A DNA stretch of 64,000 bases. It comes from Hydrocarboniphaga daqingensis (GTDB lineage Bacteria > Pseudomonadota > Gammaproteobacteria > Nevskiales > Nevskiaceae). Each line of letters opens with the position of its first letter. The first letter of the stretch is position 1. The notes under the pieces are model-generated. The model saw only the letters and a program-made list of their open reading frames with translations. It had not been told where the DNA came from and made no database searches. The DNA lies in contig NZ_FQWZ01000005.1 of NCBI RefSeq assembly GCF_900129825.1, forward strand, positions 1-64,000. Reading direction: 5' to 3'. Both the position numbers and the translations under genes were made by a program. Below are positions 24,783 to 33,842 of this stretch, piece after piece.

Positions 24783-25985
24783 ATGGACCGCGAACTCGAT
24801 CCCCACACTCGCAGCGCCGCGCACATCGCGCTGGCAGGACGCCTCGCCGAGTCGCTCGAACACTACCGGGCGATTCTCGACACGGCCGTCGACGGCATCA
24901 TCACGATCGATGAGCGCGGGCTGATCCAGTCATTCAATCGTGCGGCCGAGCGGATGTTTGGCTACGGCGTCGATGAGGTGCTCGGGCAGAACATCAGCCT
25001 GTTGATGCCGGCACCGGATCGCGACCAGCACGATCGCTATATCGAGGCGTATCGGCAGTCCGGCCAGGCCAAGATCATCGGTATCGGCCGCGAAGTCGAA
25101 GGGCGTCGTCGAGACGGCTCGGTGTTTCCGATGGACTTGTCGGTCGGTGAGGTTCATTTGCCGGGGCGGCGGCTGTTCACTGGCATCACGCGTGACATAT
25201 CGGACCGCAAGGCGGTCGAGGCCGAAGCGCAGCGACGGCTCAATGACCTGGCGCATGTGTCGCGCGTGGCAACGATGGGCACGATGGCCACCGCATTGGC
25301 TCACGAGGTCAACCAGCCGCTGACTGCGATCATCAGCCATGCCGGCGCCTGCTTGCGGCTGTTGGCGGCGCGGCGGCCCGCCGGCGCGCCGCCAACCGGC
25401 GACTCGCTGGAAGCCCAGTTGCAGGACTCGTTGACGCAAATCGCGCGGCAGGGCGAACGCGCGGCCGAAGTGATCCGCCAGCTGCGCCGCTTCGTCGGCA
25501 AGAGCGAGATGGCGTTCCGACCGGCTCAGCTCAATACCGTCGTACAGGAGGTGCTGTGGCTGTTGGCTCACGAGATCCGCAGCAGCCGCGTGCACCTGGA
25601 TCTGTCACTGGCCGCGGAACTGCCCGAGGTGATGATGGACCGCGTGCAGATCGAACAAGTGGTGTTCAATCTGGTGCGCAACGCTCTGGAGGCGATGAGC
25701 GATACGCCCGAGTCCCAGCGTCGTTTGTGGCTGCGCACCGAGCTCTCGACGATGTCAGCGGGATCGCCAGCGGTGACCTTTGTCGTCGAGGACCGCGGCA
25801 TCGGCTTCAATGGGCTTGAGCCGGCGCAGCTGTTCGAGCCCTACTTCACGACCAAGGCGGGCGGCATGGGGCAGGGCTTGGCAATCTGCCAGTCGATCAT
25901 CGAGACCCACGAAGGCGGCATCGCCGCCGAAGCGGCGCAGCCACAGGGCGCCCGGTTCCGGTTCTGGCTGCCGCAGCGACGCTGA
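24783..25985 (+). CDS. fixL: FixL-type oxygen-sensing PAS histidine kinase
   Basis: A 400-residue soluble kinase. One PAS domain (about 22-145) carries the FixL haem motif PDRDQHDRYIEAYRQ with His83 at the place of the proximal haem ligand, and IIGIGREVEGRRRDG with Arg103 at the place of the ligand-sensing Arg. It is followed by HisKA with His174 in ALAHEVNQPLTAI and HATPase_c (NLVRNALEAM, DRGIGF, GMGQGLAI). Haem-bound oxygen should turn the kinase off; low oxygen turns it on. An ATG gives this length; a GTG 15 codons earlier is also open. It overlaps fixJ by one base and sits downstream of hemN, matching a low-oxygen control role. Confidence 0.9.
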   Translation: MDRELDPHTRSAAHIALAGRLAESLEHYRAILDTAVDGIITIDERGLIQSFNRAAERMFGYGVDEVLGQNISLLMPAPDRDQHDRYIEAYRQSGQAKIIGIGREVEGRRRDGSVFPMDLSVGEVHLPGRRLFTGITRDISDRKAVEAEAQRRLNDLAHVSRVATMGTMATALAHEVNQPLTAIISHAGACLRLLAARRPAGAPPTGDSLEAQLQDSLTQIARQGERAAEVIRQLRRFVGKSEMAFRPAQLNTVVQEVLWLLAHEIRSSRVHLDLSLAAELPEVMMDRVQIEQVVFNLVRNALEAMSDTPESQRRLWLRTELSTMSAGSPAVTFVVEDRGIGFNGLEPAQLFEPYFTTKAGGMGQGLAICQSIIETHEGGIAAEAAQPQGARFRFWLPQRR

Positions 25986-26605
25986 TGAACACACCGTCCA
26001 ACGCTCCGCAGGTCTACATCATCGACGATGATGATGCGGTCCGCTCCGGGCTGCGCTTGCTGTTGGCCAGCTGCGGATTGGCGTCGCGCAGCTTCGCCAG
26101 CGCCCAGGCCTTTCTCGACGACGTGCCGACCGACGCTCAGGGTTGTCTATTGCTGGACGTGCGGATGCCGGGGCTCAGTGGCCTGGATCTTCAGGAGCGG
26201 ATGCAGGCCTTGGGATACGAACTGCCGGTGATTCTGCTGACCGGCCATGGCGACGTGCCGATGGCGGTCCGCGCGATGAAACGAGGCGCCCTGGATTTCA
26301 TCCAGAAACCGTTCAACGAGCAGTATTTGCTGGACCGCGTGCAGGAGGCGCTGCAGCAGTCGCTGAACCGCGCCGAGCGCCGCCGTGTCCGCGTCGAGAT
26401 CGAGGAGCGCCTGGCGCGGCTGACGGCACGTGAGCAGGCGATCCTCGAACGCCTGGTTCAGGGTCAGGCGAACAAGGTCATCGCAGCCGACCTCGGCATC
26501 AGCGAGCGCACCGTCGAAGTTCACCGTGCGCACGTCATGGACAAGATGGGAGCGCGCACGCTGGCCCACCTGGTACAGACGATCGCCGACCTGCAGCGCG
26601 ACTGA
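25985..26605 (+). CDS. fixJ: FixJ-type two-component response regulator
   Basis: A 206-residue regulator: receiver domain (8-120) with the acidic pocket YIIDDDD, phospho-acceptor Asp58 in LLLDVRMPG and Lys in IQKPF, then a LuxR-type HTH (about 145-200) with LTAREQAILERLVQG and ISERTVEVHRAHVMDKMGA. It is the natural partner of the overlapping fixL (TGATG). FixJ usually activates fixK/anr-like and microaerobic genes. Confidence 0.94.
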   Translation: MNTPSNAPQVYIIDDDDAVRSGLRLLLASCGLASRSFASAQAFLDDVPTDAQGCLLLDVRMPGLSGLDLQERMQALGYELPVILLTGHGDVPMAVRAMKRGALDFIQKPFNEQYLLDRVQEALQQSLNRAERRRVRVEIEERLARLTAREQAILERLVQGQANKVIAADLGISERTVEVHRAHVMDKMGARTLAHLVQTIADLQRD

Positions 26606-26648
26606 CGCAGATCAATGCAGCCCCGAAACGGGCCGCTTAGCGTGGCGC

Positions 26649-27053
26649 ATGGATGATATGCCGCCCCATTCGGGCATCGTGCGCGACCCGCTGGTCTACC
26701 TCGTCGAGGACGACGCGGCCGTGCGCAACGCACTGGCACTGCTGGTGCGATCGTTCGGCTGGCGCGTCGACGTCTTCGCCAACGGAGAGCAGTTCCTGAC
26801 GCAGGCTCCGCGTCCCTGGCAGGCCTGCGTCGTCCTCGACCTGCTGATGCCCGGGCTCGACGGCGAGGCGGTGCTGCATCTGCTGCGGGCCAGCGGCTCA
26901 CCGCTGCCGGTGCTGGTGATCACCGGCGACCGCGACGGTCCCCGGCTCGAACGGCTGCGGCGCAGCGGTGTTGCCGGCGTGCTGCTCAAGCCCTTCGGTG
27001 CTGCCGCCTTCCAAGAGGCCGTTGGCGCCTGCCTCAATCTTGCGCCTACGTAG
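26649..27053 (+). CDS. Single-domain response regulator (receiver only)
   Basis: A 134-residue protein made only of a receiver domain: acidic pair VEDD, phospho-acceptor Asp64 in VVLDLLMPGLDG, and LLKPFG with the conserved Lys. There is no DNA-binding or enzymatic output domain. It resembles the FixJ receiver and lies 43 bases behind fixJ, in front of the Anr gene. It could act as a phosphate sink for FixL, like the FixL-modulating receiver proteins of some rhizobia, or signal by protein binding (inference). Confidence 0.88.
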   Translation: MDDMPPHSGIVRDPLVYLVEDDAAVRNALALLVRSFGWRVDVFANGEQFLTQAPRPWQACVVLDLLMPGLDGEAVLHLLRASGSPLPVLVITGDRDGPRLERLRRSGVAGVLLKPFGAAAFQEAVGACLNLAPT

Positions 27054-27142
27054 TTTCCACAAGGTGCTTGCGGAAAGACCGAATAGAGAGCGGGCCACTG
27101 CTGCGGGACACTGGCGTCGTCGATCAACCGATGGAGTCCGCC

Positions 27143-27832
27143 ATGCCGCATGCCACTGTCTCTTCTGCTGCCGTTTCGCCCTGCGCCGATTGTGCGCGTC
27201 GCGAATCCTGCCTCGGCGGTGGCCTTAGCGACCAAGCATCGGTGACGCGTACGGCGATCGACAAGGGCAGCCACTTGTGGCGCGTCGGTGACACCGTCGA
27301 TTCGATCTACGTGATCCGCGGCGGCGCCAGCAAGACCTATGTCGTCAGCGAGTCGGGCGACGAGGAGATCCGAGGCTTCCAGTTGGCCAACGATGTTGCC
27401 GGCCTTGATTCGCTGTGCGGCAACACGCACCGCACCAATGCCAAGGCGATCGCCCGCACCTGGGTCTGCCGTCTGCCGATTGCCGCCGTGCGCAGCCGGA
27501 TGAGCGAGTCGACCGAATTCCGCGACCGCTTGATGACCCGGCTGGGACGCGAGTTCGACCGGCTGCACGAGATGCTGCACCGTGAACGCTGCACGGCCGA
27601 CCAGCGCGTCGCTGCGTTCCTGGTGCGGCAGATCGACGCCGAACCGGCTCAGACCAGCGGACCGGTCGAAGTCGAGTTGCCAATGTCGCGTACCGATCTG
27701 GCGCGCTATCTGGACCTCGCAAACGAGACGGTGTCACGCGTTTTCACCCGGCTGCAGAACCGCAACATCATGCGCAGCAATGGCACCCGCTGCCAGATCA
27801 TCGACGCCGATGCGCTCGGCGCGATGTGCTAG
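27143..27832 (+). CDS. anr: FNR/Anr-family oxygen-responsive regulator
   Basis: A 229-residue CRP/FNR protein. Cysteines 14, 17 and 23 (CADCARRESC) and Cys92 (LDSLCGNTH) reproduce the 4Fe-4S ligand set of E. coli FNR. A cNMP-like beta-roll (about 38-120) and a dimer helix are followed by an HTH with ETVSRVFTR, having the Glu, Ser and Arg that read TTGAT half-sites. Start chosen at the ATG with GGAG six bases before it; upstream ATGs lack a ribosome site. The FNR-type boxes before the flavodoxin-fold gene, ccoN/hemN and ldhA are expected targets. No FNR box is seen at its own promoter; FixJ may control it. Confidence 0.93.
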   Translation: MPHATVSSAAVSPCADCARRESCLGGGLSDQASVTRTAIDKGSHLWRVGDTVDSIYVIRGGASKTYVVSESGDEEIRGFQLANDVAGLDSLCGNTHRTNAKAIARTWVCRLPIAAVRSRMSESTEFRDRLMTRLGREFDRLHEMLHRERCTADQRVAAFLVRQIDAEPAQTSGPVEVELPMSRTDLARYLDLANETVSRVFTRLQNRNIMRSNGTRCQIIDADALGAMC

Positions 27833-27922
27833 CCGCCATCGACACCCCCACGACACCCCCATTCATCCCGCGTGCGCGCATCTGAGCCCCACGCACCGTC
27901 CTGACACCCAGGAGATTTCGAT

Positions 27923-28831
27923 ATGAGCCAGTACCAGCGCATCTTGTTGTTGGCCGACCCGTCGCTGCGCCGGACGCCGGCATTCGAGCGGGCCGTGTGG
28001 TTGGCGCGCGCCAGCGGTGCGGCACTGCATATCGCGCTGTTTGACCGCGACCCGCTGATCAGTGCCGCAGCGCTGGTCACCGATACGCGCCACACCGAGG
28101 CGGCGATCGCGCAGTGGCTGGAACCGAGGCGCCAGTGGCTGCACAGCGAGACCGATGATCTGATCGGCAAGGGCTTGAACGTCACCAGCGAAGCGGTCTG
28201 GTCACGCCCGTCGCAGCACGCGATCCTGCAGCATGTCGACGGGTTCAAGCCTGATCTGGTCGTCAAGGACGTGCACTACGAGCCGCTGCTGCGACGCGTA
28301 TTGATCGCGCCGCTCGACTGGCAGCTGCTGCGTAGTTGTCCGTGTCCGCTGCTGCTGGTCAACACGCTGACGCAAGCGCTGCCGCGGCGCATCGTGGCGG
28401 CAGTCGACGCCAGTTCTCAATCCAGCGAGCACCGCGCACTCAACGAGCAGGTGATTCACCAAGCCTTGTCGATGGCGATTCAATGCGATGCGCAGCTGCA
28501 TCTGGTCTACGCGTTCAGCGGCCCGCAGTCGATGATCGATCCTGCTGGCGCCGGCATCGGTCCGATCGGCGAGCTCGCGCGGCTGTTGCAGCCGCAGCAT
28601 CAACAGCACTTCGACGAACTGGCTGACGCTCACGGCGTTCCGCCTGACCGGCGTCACTTCCTGCACGGTCCGGCTGCGCCGACGATCGCCGACTTTTTGC
28701 GTGAACATCACAGTGACGTGCTGGTCATCGGATCGGCGCACCGGACCTTGTTCGATCGCCTGCTGATCGGCACGACCGCCGAAGCGATGCTGGACGCAGC
28801 GCCTTGCAACGTGCTGGCCGTGAAGTCCTAG
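27923..28831 (+). CDS. Tandem-domain universal stress protein
   Basis: A 302-residue protein with two Usp domains (4-145 and about 155-302). The second ends VLVIGSAHRTLFDRLLIGTTAEAMLDAAPCNVLAVKS, a good match to the G-x2-G-x9-GS/T nucleotide motif. It begins with AGGAG seven bases before the ATG. It is the paralogue of the Usp gene beside the cco cluster, and follows the Anr gene, so anaerobic/stationary stress survival is likely. The 33-base convergent gap to the next gene contains the hairpin GCGACG/CGTCGC, which may terminate both sides. Confidence 0.92.
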   Translation: MSQYQRILLLADPSLRRTPAFERAVWLARASGAALHIALFDRDPLISAAALVTDTRHTEAAIAQWLEPRRQWLHSETDDLIGKGLNVTSEAVWSRPSQHAILQHVDGFKPDLVVKDVHYEPLLRRVLIAPLDWQLLRSCPCPLLLVNTLTQALPRRIVAAVDASSQSSEHRALNEQVIHQALSMAIQCDAQLHLVYAFSGPQSMIDPAGAGIGPIGELARLLQPQHQQHFDELADAHGVPPDRRHFLHGPAAPTIADFLREHHSDVLVIGSAHRTLFDRLLIGTTAEAMLDAAPCNVLAVKS

Positions 28832-28864
28832 CAGCCCGCGCGCGACGCCATGCGTCGCCGCGGC

Positions 28865-30262
28865 TTAGGCCGGATCGCTGTCGCCGGCCAAGCCGTACTT
28901 CTTCAGCTTGTACCAGATCGAGCGTTCGCTGATCTTCAACAGCTGAGCGGCACGGGTCTTGTTGTTCTGGGTCTGGCGTAGCGCCTCGCGGATCAGCCGG
29001 GCTTCGAGTGCTTCGACGCAAGCATCGAGGCCCAGTTCGGGCAGGGCCGTGTCCTCGTCGGGGCGTGACGCGGGGGCCAGATGTCCGGCGCCGGCGCCCG
29101 ACATTTCGATCGGAAAGTGCTCGCGCTCCAGCGAACGACCGCCCCCCAGAATCAGCGCGCGCTCGACCATGTTGCCGAGCTCGCGCACATTGCCGGGCCA
29201 GCGGTATTGCTGCAGCTGGCGCAGCGTGTCCTCGCTGATCGTCGGCAGTGCGCGTCCGGCTCCCAGGTGCTGTCGCGCGAAGTGCGCGATCAGATCGGGC
29301 AGATCGTCACGCCGCTCGCGCAGCGGCGGTAACTCCAGTGCGAACACGTTCAGCCGGTAGTACAGGTCTTCGCGCAGCCGGTTGTCACGCACGGCGGCCT
29401 GCGGTGCGCGGTTGGTGGCGGCGATCACGCGGATGTCGAGCGTGATGCTGCGGTTGCCGCCAAGCCGCTCGACGACGCCTTCCTGCAGCACTCGCAGCAG
29501 CTTGCTCTGCAGTGCCAACGGCATTTCGGTGATTTCGTCGAGAAAGATCGTGCCCTTGTCAGCAAGCTCGAATTTGCCGATGCGCTCGCGCAGCGCGCCG
29601 GTGAACGCGCCCTTTTCGTGGCCGAACAGCTCGCTTTCGAGCATCTCGGCCGGGATCGCGGCGCAGTTGAGCGCGACGAACAGCTGATCGCGCCGGTCGG
29701 ATGCGCGATGGATCGCGCGCGCCACGACTTCCTTGCCAGTGCCGGTCTCGCCGGTCAGCAGTACGGTGGCGCGGGTCGGTGCGACTTGCTGGATCTGCTC
29801 GCGTACGCGTTGCATTGCCGCGCTGTTGCCGACCAAGCCCTGCCAGTCGCGGTCGGTCTGCTCGCGCAGGTATTCGTTCTGCTGCAACACGTCGCGCACG
29901 GCGAACACGCGTTGGATCGCCAGGTTCAGCGCTTCGACGTCGAACGGGCGCAGCAAATAGTCGCAGGCGCCCAAGCGCATCGCCTCGACGGCGCTCTCGA
30001 TGCTGCCTTGTGCCGTGATCATGATCAGCGGCACGTCGATCTGGGATTCACGCAACTTGCGCAACAGCTCGATGCCATTGATCAGCGGCATCCGCAGGTC
30101 GCTGATCACCAAGTCGAAGGTCTGCTCGCGCAGTAGGTCGAACGCCTGCTGGCCGTCGGCTGCGCTGTGTGTGCGATAGCCCTGACGCGTCAACATGATC
30201 TCGAGCACGCGACGCATGTTGGCTTCGTCGTCGACGACCAGCACTTTCAGCGGTGTGGTCAT
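28865..30262 (-). CDS. NtrC-family sigma-54 dependent response regulator
   Basis: A 465-residue enhancer-binding protein. Receiver domain (5-118) with Asp55; the conserved receiver Lys is replaced by Arg in YLLRPFD. AAA+ domain (about 142-375) with Walker A GETGTGKE (171-178), the sigma-54 contact loop GAFTGA (218-223), Walker B GTIFLDEI and arginine-rich sensor II. C-terminal Fis-type HTH (NNKTRAAQLLKISERSIWYKLKKYG). It is coupled to the sensor kinase gene by ATGA. A sigma-54 promoter with an upstream inverted repeat is found about 3.6 kb away, before the acyl-ligase operon, and is its most likely target (inference). Confidence 0.95.
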   Translation of the reverse strand: MTTPLKVLVVDDEANMRRVLEIMLTRQGYRTHSAADGQQAFDLLREQTFDLVISDLRMPLINGIELLRKLRESQIDVPLIMITAQGSIESAVEAMRLGACDYLLRPFDVEALNLAIQRVFAVRDVLQQNEYLREQTDRDWQGLVGNSAAMQRVREQIQQVAPTRATVLLTGETGTGKEVVARAIHRASDRRDQLFVALNCAAIPAEMLESELFGHEKGAFTGALRERIGKFELADKGTIFLDEITEMPLALQSKLLRVLQEGVVERLGGNRSITLDIRVIAATNRAPQAAVRDNRLREDLYYRLNVFALELPPLRERRDDLPDLIAHFARQHLGAGRALPTISEDTLRQLQQYRWPGNVRELGNMVERALILGGGRSLEREHFPIEMSGAGAGHLAPASRPDEDTALPELGLDACVEALEARLIREALRQTQNNKTRAAQLLKISERSIWYKLKKYGLAGDSDPA

Positions 30263-32010
30263 GCAATCTCCGGTAGCGAGCGGGGCAGCCAGAAGCGAAA
30301 CAGCGCACCGCCGAGTGGCGAGGCGTCGGCAACGATGTCGCCGCCGTGCTGGCGCAGGATCTGCCGTACGACGGCCAGACCCAGGCCGATGCCGCCTTCG
30401 CGCTTGAATACGAACGGCTCGAAGATGCGGCTGCGGTCTTCGGCCGCGATGCCGGGACCGTCGTCGGCGACTTCGACGATCAGCCGCGTGTCGTCGTCCC
30501 GCGTCTGGACTTGGACATGGCCCCCGCGTGGCAACAGCTGTAGTGCGTTCATGACCAGGTTCAGCAGCACTTGCGAGATCTGCTCGCTGTCGCAGTCGAG
30601 CATCGGGCGTTTGGCTTCGGCCGTAAAATCCACGCGGATGCCGCGGTCGCGCGACTGAGCTGCCAGCAGCGTCAACGAGTGGCGAATGATGTCGTTCAAG
30701 TCGTCAGGACGACGGATCGGCGCCCGGGTGCGGGCGCTGTCGAGCATCGAGCCAACCAAGCGGTTTAGCCGTTCGGTTTCGCTTTCGATGATGCCGACCA
30801 GCTCGCTGCCTTCCGGGGTCAGCACCGGCTCCAGCTTCAGCATCTGCGCCGACGAGCGCAGGATGCCCAGCGGCGTGCGCACTTCGTGGGCCATCAGCGC
30901 GGTGATCTCGCCGAGCGCGGCGAGCTTGGACGCCTGCGTCAGCGTGGCCTGCGAGCGTTGCAGGGCTTCGACCAAGCGCACAAAGCTGTCGTTGAGTTCG
31001 CCGATTTCACCGGGCCCGCGTGGTGGCGCCGGCGGTGGCGGGCCGGGCTGCATGTAGAGCCGTGTGAACTGCGTCAGCGCGATGACCGGTCGCGCAATCA
31101 GTCCGGCGACCCAGGATGAGGCCAGGATCGTCACGATCGCGGTGGCGGCCAGCATGCCGGCGAAGATCCAGCCCATCCGCGTCACCGGCGCCAGCGCCAC
31201 GTCGCGGGATTGCAGCAGCAGGCTGGTCCAGCCCAGGCCCTCGAAGCGGCCGATGCCGTCCGATCGGCTCGATCCCACCAGCACCGGCTGCGGCAGCCAG
31301 GGCCCGTCGCTGCGGCGTTCGATCGTGCCCGGCTGCTGCGGTTGCCAGCCTCGGGCGTCGTCGCGCGGCCGGGCACCGCGCTCGCGCAGCGCGGCCGATG
31401 CGACGATCACGCGCCCTTGTGCGTCGATCACCAACGCCTGGCGCGTGCTATCGGACACGGCATCGAGCGCGTTCTCCAACAGCCGCCAATCGAGTTCCAG
31501 TACCAGCTCGCCCAGTGCGGCGTCGGTGAACTGCGAAATCAGCGTTGTCCGGATCGGCAAACGGCCGTCGCGGACCGGATCGATCTGCACCGCGCCGCCG
31601 GGCAGCGTCGTCGTGAACCACGGCGGCACCGGCGCCAGTGTCTGGCCGATCCGCTGCGGGTCGCTGCTGGCCACGATCCGACCCTGCGCGTCGATCGCCA
31701 GCAGATCGCGGTAAACGCTGCCGTAGCGGCGTTTCATCTCGGCCAGGAAATTCGACAGCCGCTTGTCAACATCGTCGAGGCGCAGGTCCTCCATGACTTC
31801 GAGATGGCTCCAGGTCGTGGCGTTGAGCAGCCGCTCGTAGAGTTGGCGGTCGACATCGTCCGACAGCGCGCTGGCCGAACGCTGCACGCTTTGCTCGATC
31901 TCGCCGAGCATTGCGGTGCGGGTCTGGCCGAATGCCAGCAAGGTCAGCCCGATCGCCGGCAGCAGACCGACCAGCAGGAACGCGCCCAGCAGCAGCCGTC
32001 GTATGGTCAC
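30259..32010 (-). CDS. Membrane sensor histidine kinase, partner of the NtrC-type regulator
   Basis: A 583-residue kinase beginning with GTG. A first helix (LLLGAFLLVGLLPAIGLTLLAF), a large periplasmic domain of about 260 residues with double-CACHE-like features, a second helix (WIFAGMLAATAIVTILASSWVAG), a HAMP-like linker containing the Pro-rich QPGPPPPAPPRGPGE, HisKA with His in LMAHEVRTPLGIL, and HATPase_c (NLVMNALQLL, DDGPGIAAEDRSRIFEPF, GGIGLGLAVV). It senses a periplasmic or membrane signal and phosphorylates the overlapping regulator. The divergent neighbours are a porin and a PstS-like protein, which may supply or relate to the ligand. Confidence 0.93.
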   Translation of the reverse strand: MTIRRLLLGAFLLVGLLPAIGLTLLAFGQTRTAMLGEIEQSVQRSASALSDDVDRQLYERLLNATTWSHLEVMEDLRLDDVDKRLSNFLAEMKRRYGSVYRDLLAIDAQGRIVASSDPQRIGQTLAPVPPWFTTTLPGGAVQIDPVRDGRLPIRTTLISQFTDAALGELVLELDWRLLENALDAVSDSTRQALVIDAQGRVIVASAALRERGARPRDDARGWQPQQPGTIERRSDGPWLPQPVLVGSSRSDGIGRFEGLGWTSLLLQSRDVALAPVTRMGWIFAGMLAATAIVTILASSWVAGLIARPVIALTQFTRLYMQPGPPPPAPPRGPGEIGELNDSFVRLVEALQRSQATLTQASKLAALGEITALMAHEVRTPLGILRSSAQMLKLEPVLTPEGSELVGIIESETERLNRLVGSMLDSARTRAPIRRPDDLNDIIRHSLTLLAAQSRDRGIRVDFTAEAKRPMLDCDSEQISQVLLNLVMNALQLLPRGGHVQVQTRDDDTRLIVEVADDGPGIAAEDRSRIFEPFVFKREGGIGLGLAVVRQILRQHGGDIVADASPLGGALFRFWLPRSLPEIA

Positions 32011-32127
32011 GCGCTGCCGGCCGGGTTTGCTTTACGATCCGCCACCGTTGCCGACGCAGCGCGCTGCCCGGCAGCCGCGGGCGCGGTACGGACAGCGAGG
32101 AATTGAGTTGATCGAGGGAGCATTGCG

Positions 32128-33213
32128 TTGCCGATGATAGCGCTCACCATCCGCGCACGGCGCTGGCTTGCCGCCGCGGGGCTGGCCTTATTCGCTGCGC
32201 CGGCGGCCGCCCAAGGCGGCGGAGCAGGGGCCCAAGACGTCGGCTTCGACCCGATGGCGCAGCGCTATCAGCTCGGTCAAGGTCTGCCGCTGGGTAACAC
32301 CGGCTTCGTGCTCGGCGGCTATGCGGCGGGATCGGTTGCCGAACACGCCGACGAGGATCGCAATCTGCGGCTTGAATCCCTCAGCGGATTCCTGTGGTGG
32401 GATGGCGGCGGCCGCTGGCACGCGTTTTCGGAGCTGGAGGCCGAAGACATCGTCACGGCCGACCGCGACACGCTGACCGCGCAAGACGCCGAAGTCGAGC
32501 TGGAGCGCTTGTATGTCGACTACACGCCGGGTGATCTGCTCAAGCTGCGTGCCGGCAAGTTCCTGACGCCGGTCGGCCGCTGGAACCTGATCCACGCCGC
32601 ACCGCTGGTGTGGACCACGTCGCGGCCGCTGATTACCAACCAGACCTTCCCGACCAATGCGACCGGGTTGATGGCCTACGGCACGCTGCCGTGGACCGAC
32701 GATGGCGTCGAGTACTCGGTCTACTACTCGCCCGGTGAGGAGCTGGCGCGCGATTCCGATCTCGACACGTTTCGCGAGGCGGTCGGCGCGCATCTCAGCC
32801 TGATGCCGTTGCCGCATCTGCGCACCGGCCTGTCGTACGTGAACTTCGAGCAGCGCGAAACGCCGGATCAGCACCGTGAACTGTACGGGCTCGACGCCAC
32901 TTGGAGCTGGCGGCGCTGGGAGCTGAGCGGTGAGTTCCACTATCGGCTCAACGACAGCAGCCAGAGCGGACAGAGCAACGAGCGCGGCGTTTATCTGCAA
33001 GCGGTCGCACCACTGACCGAGCGCCTGTATGCGGTCGGCCGCTACGAGACGTTCCGTCGCAGCGGCGCGCTGCGTGACATCAACGTGTACCTGGGCGGAC
33101 TCAATTACCGGCCGCGTCCGGCGCTGGTGTTCAAGGCCGAATACAGCCGCGCGACCGACAACGACTTCGACGTTCGCGACGGCTTGCTCGCGTCGATTGC
33201 GGTGCTGTTCTGA
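32128..33213 (+). CDS. Outer-membrane porin-like beta-barrel
   Basis: A 361-residue protein with a signal peptide (WLAAAGLALFAAPAAAQ) and alternating aromatic-ended strands ending in LLASIAVLF with a C-terminal Phe, as in outer-membrane barrels. Segments like ERLYVDYTPGDLLKLRAGKFLTPVGRWN and NVYLGGLNYRPRPALVFKAEYS match porins of the OprO/OprP-like or DcaP-like groups; I cannot name the substrate. The start is TTG with GGGAG seven bases before; an ATG two codons later has poorer spacing. Divergent from the sensor kinase and coupled to the PstS-like gene by TGATG. Confidence 0.8.
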   Translation: MPMIALTIRARRWLAAAGLALFAAPAAAQGGGAGAQDVGFDPMAQRYQLGQGLPLGNTGFVLGGYAAGSVAEHADEDRNLRLESLSGFLWWDGGGRWHAFSELEAEDIVTADRDTLTAQDAEVELERLYVDYTPGDLLKLRAGKFLTPVGRWNLIHAAPLVWTTSRPLITNQTFPTNATGLMAYGTLPWTDDGVEYSVYYSPGEELARDSDLDTFREAVGAHLSLMPLPHLRTGLSYVNFEQRETPDQHRELYGLDATWSWRRWELSGEFHYRLNDSSQSGQSNERGVYLQAVAPLTERLYAVGRYETFRRSGALRDINVYLGGLNYRPRPALVFKAEYSRATDNDFDVRDGLLASIAVLF

Positions 33214-33710
33214 TGCGGCGCGTCGCATCGACCCTGATCTGGCTGGCGGCTGGGTCGGCGCTGCTGGTCGGCCCGGTGCCTGCGGCGCACGCTCAAGAGC
33301 CCTTGCTGGCCGTGATCGTCGCTGCCAGCCGCGGCGATCAGCCCAGCGACGACGAGATCGCCCAGATGTTCAAGCGCCGCAAGCTGTTCTGGCGTGATGG
33401 CGCGCGCGTGGTCCCGGTCAATCTGCCGCCCGACCATCCGCTGCGGCTGCGCTTGCAGCGCTACCTGCTGCGCCAGACGGCCGACCAGCAGCAGGAATAC
33501 TGGAACGAGCAGTATTTCCACGGTGTGCTACCGCCGCATGTGCTCGGCTCCGAGGAGGCGATGCTGCGCTTCGTGGCCGGCACATCGGCGGCGATCGGCT
33601 ATCTACCGGCCTGTATCGCGGACGCGCGCGTGCGCGCGGTGCTGTGGATCGACGCCGACGGAGCGCTGCAAAAGCCCGACGCGGCGCCGGCCTGCCCGGG
33701 CACTCCCTGA
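33213..33710 (+). CDS. PstS-like periplasmic binding-fold protein
   Basis: A 165-residue secreted protein: signal peptide ending AAHAQ, then a half-size PBP-like domain. Features of small 'phosphate ABC transporter substrate-binding' proteins are present: the DEIAQMFKRRKLFWRDGARVVPVN start, QEYWNEQYFHGVLPP in the middle, and AAIGYLP near the end. No ABC permease or ATPase is nearby, so it is probably not part of a transporter. It could bind a ligand for the adjacent sensor kinase, being in the same divergent unit with the porin (inference). Confidence 0.75.
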   Translation: MRRVASTLIWLAAGSALLVGPVPAAHAQEPLLAVIVAASRGDQPSDDEIAQMFKRRKLFWRDGARVVPVNLPPDHPLRLRLQRYLLRQTADQQQEYWNEQYFHGVLPPHVLGSEEAMLRFVAGTSAAIGYLPACIADARVRAVLWIDADGALQKPDAAPACPGTP

Positions 33711-33720
33711 GCGGTTGATT

Positions 33721-33774
33721 CCGCAAACCCTGCAAAAATTGTCGACACCGTTTGCAGGCTACCGTTTTTGCAGG
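33721..33774 (+). promoter_or_regulatory. Inverted-repeat enhancer-like site (UAS)
   Basis: Half-site TTTGCAGG occurs three times with an additional partial copy: CCTGCAAAAA (33729-33738), TTTGCAGG (33751-33758), TTTTTGCAGG (33765-33774) and the related CCGCAAA (33721-33727). The first and last are perfect 10-base inverted repeats. The array lies roughly 95-150 bases upstream of the predicted transcription start, the normal place for an NtrC-type enhancer site. Confidence 0.65.
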
Positions 33775-33842
33775 CACATCAGCGCTGCTGGCGGACAGTA
33801 ATAATCGATTCTAAATCAGATGGTTGCGTCGACATCCTGAGC

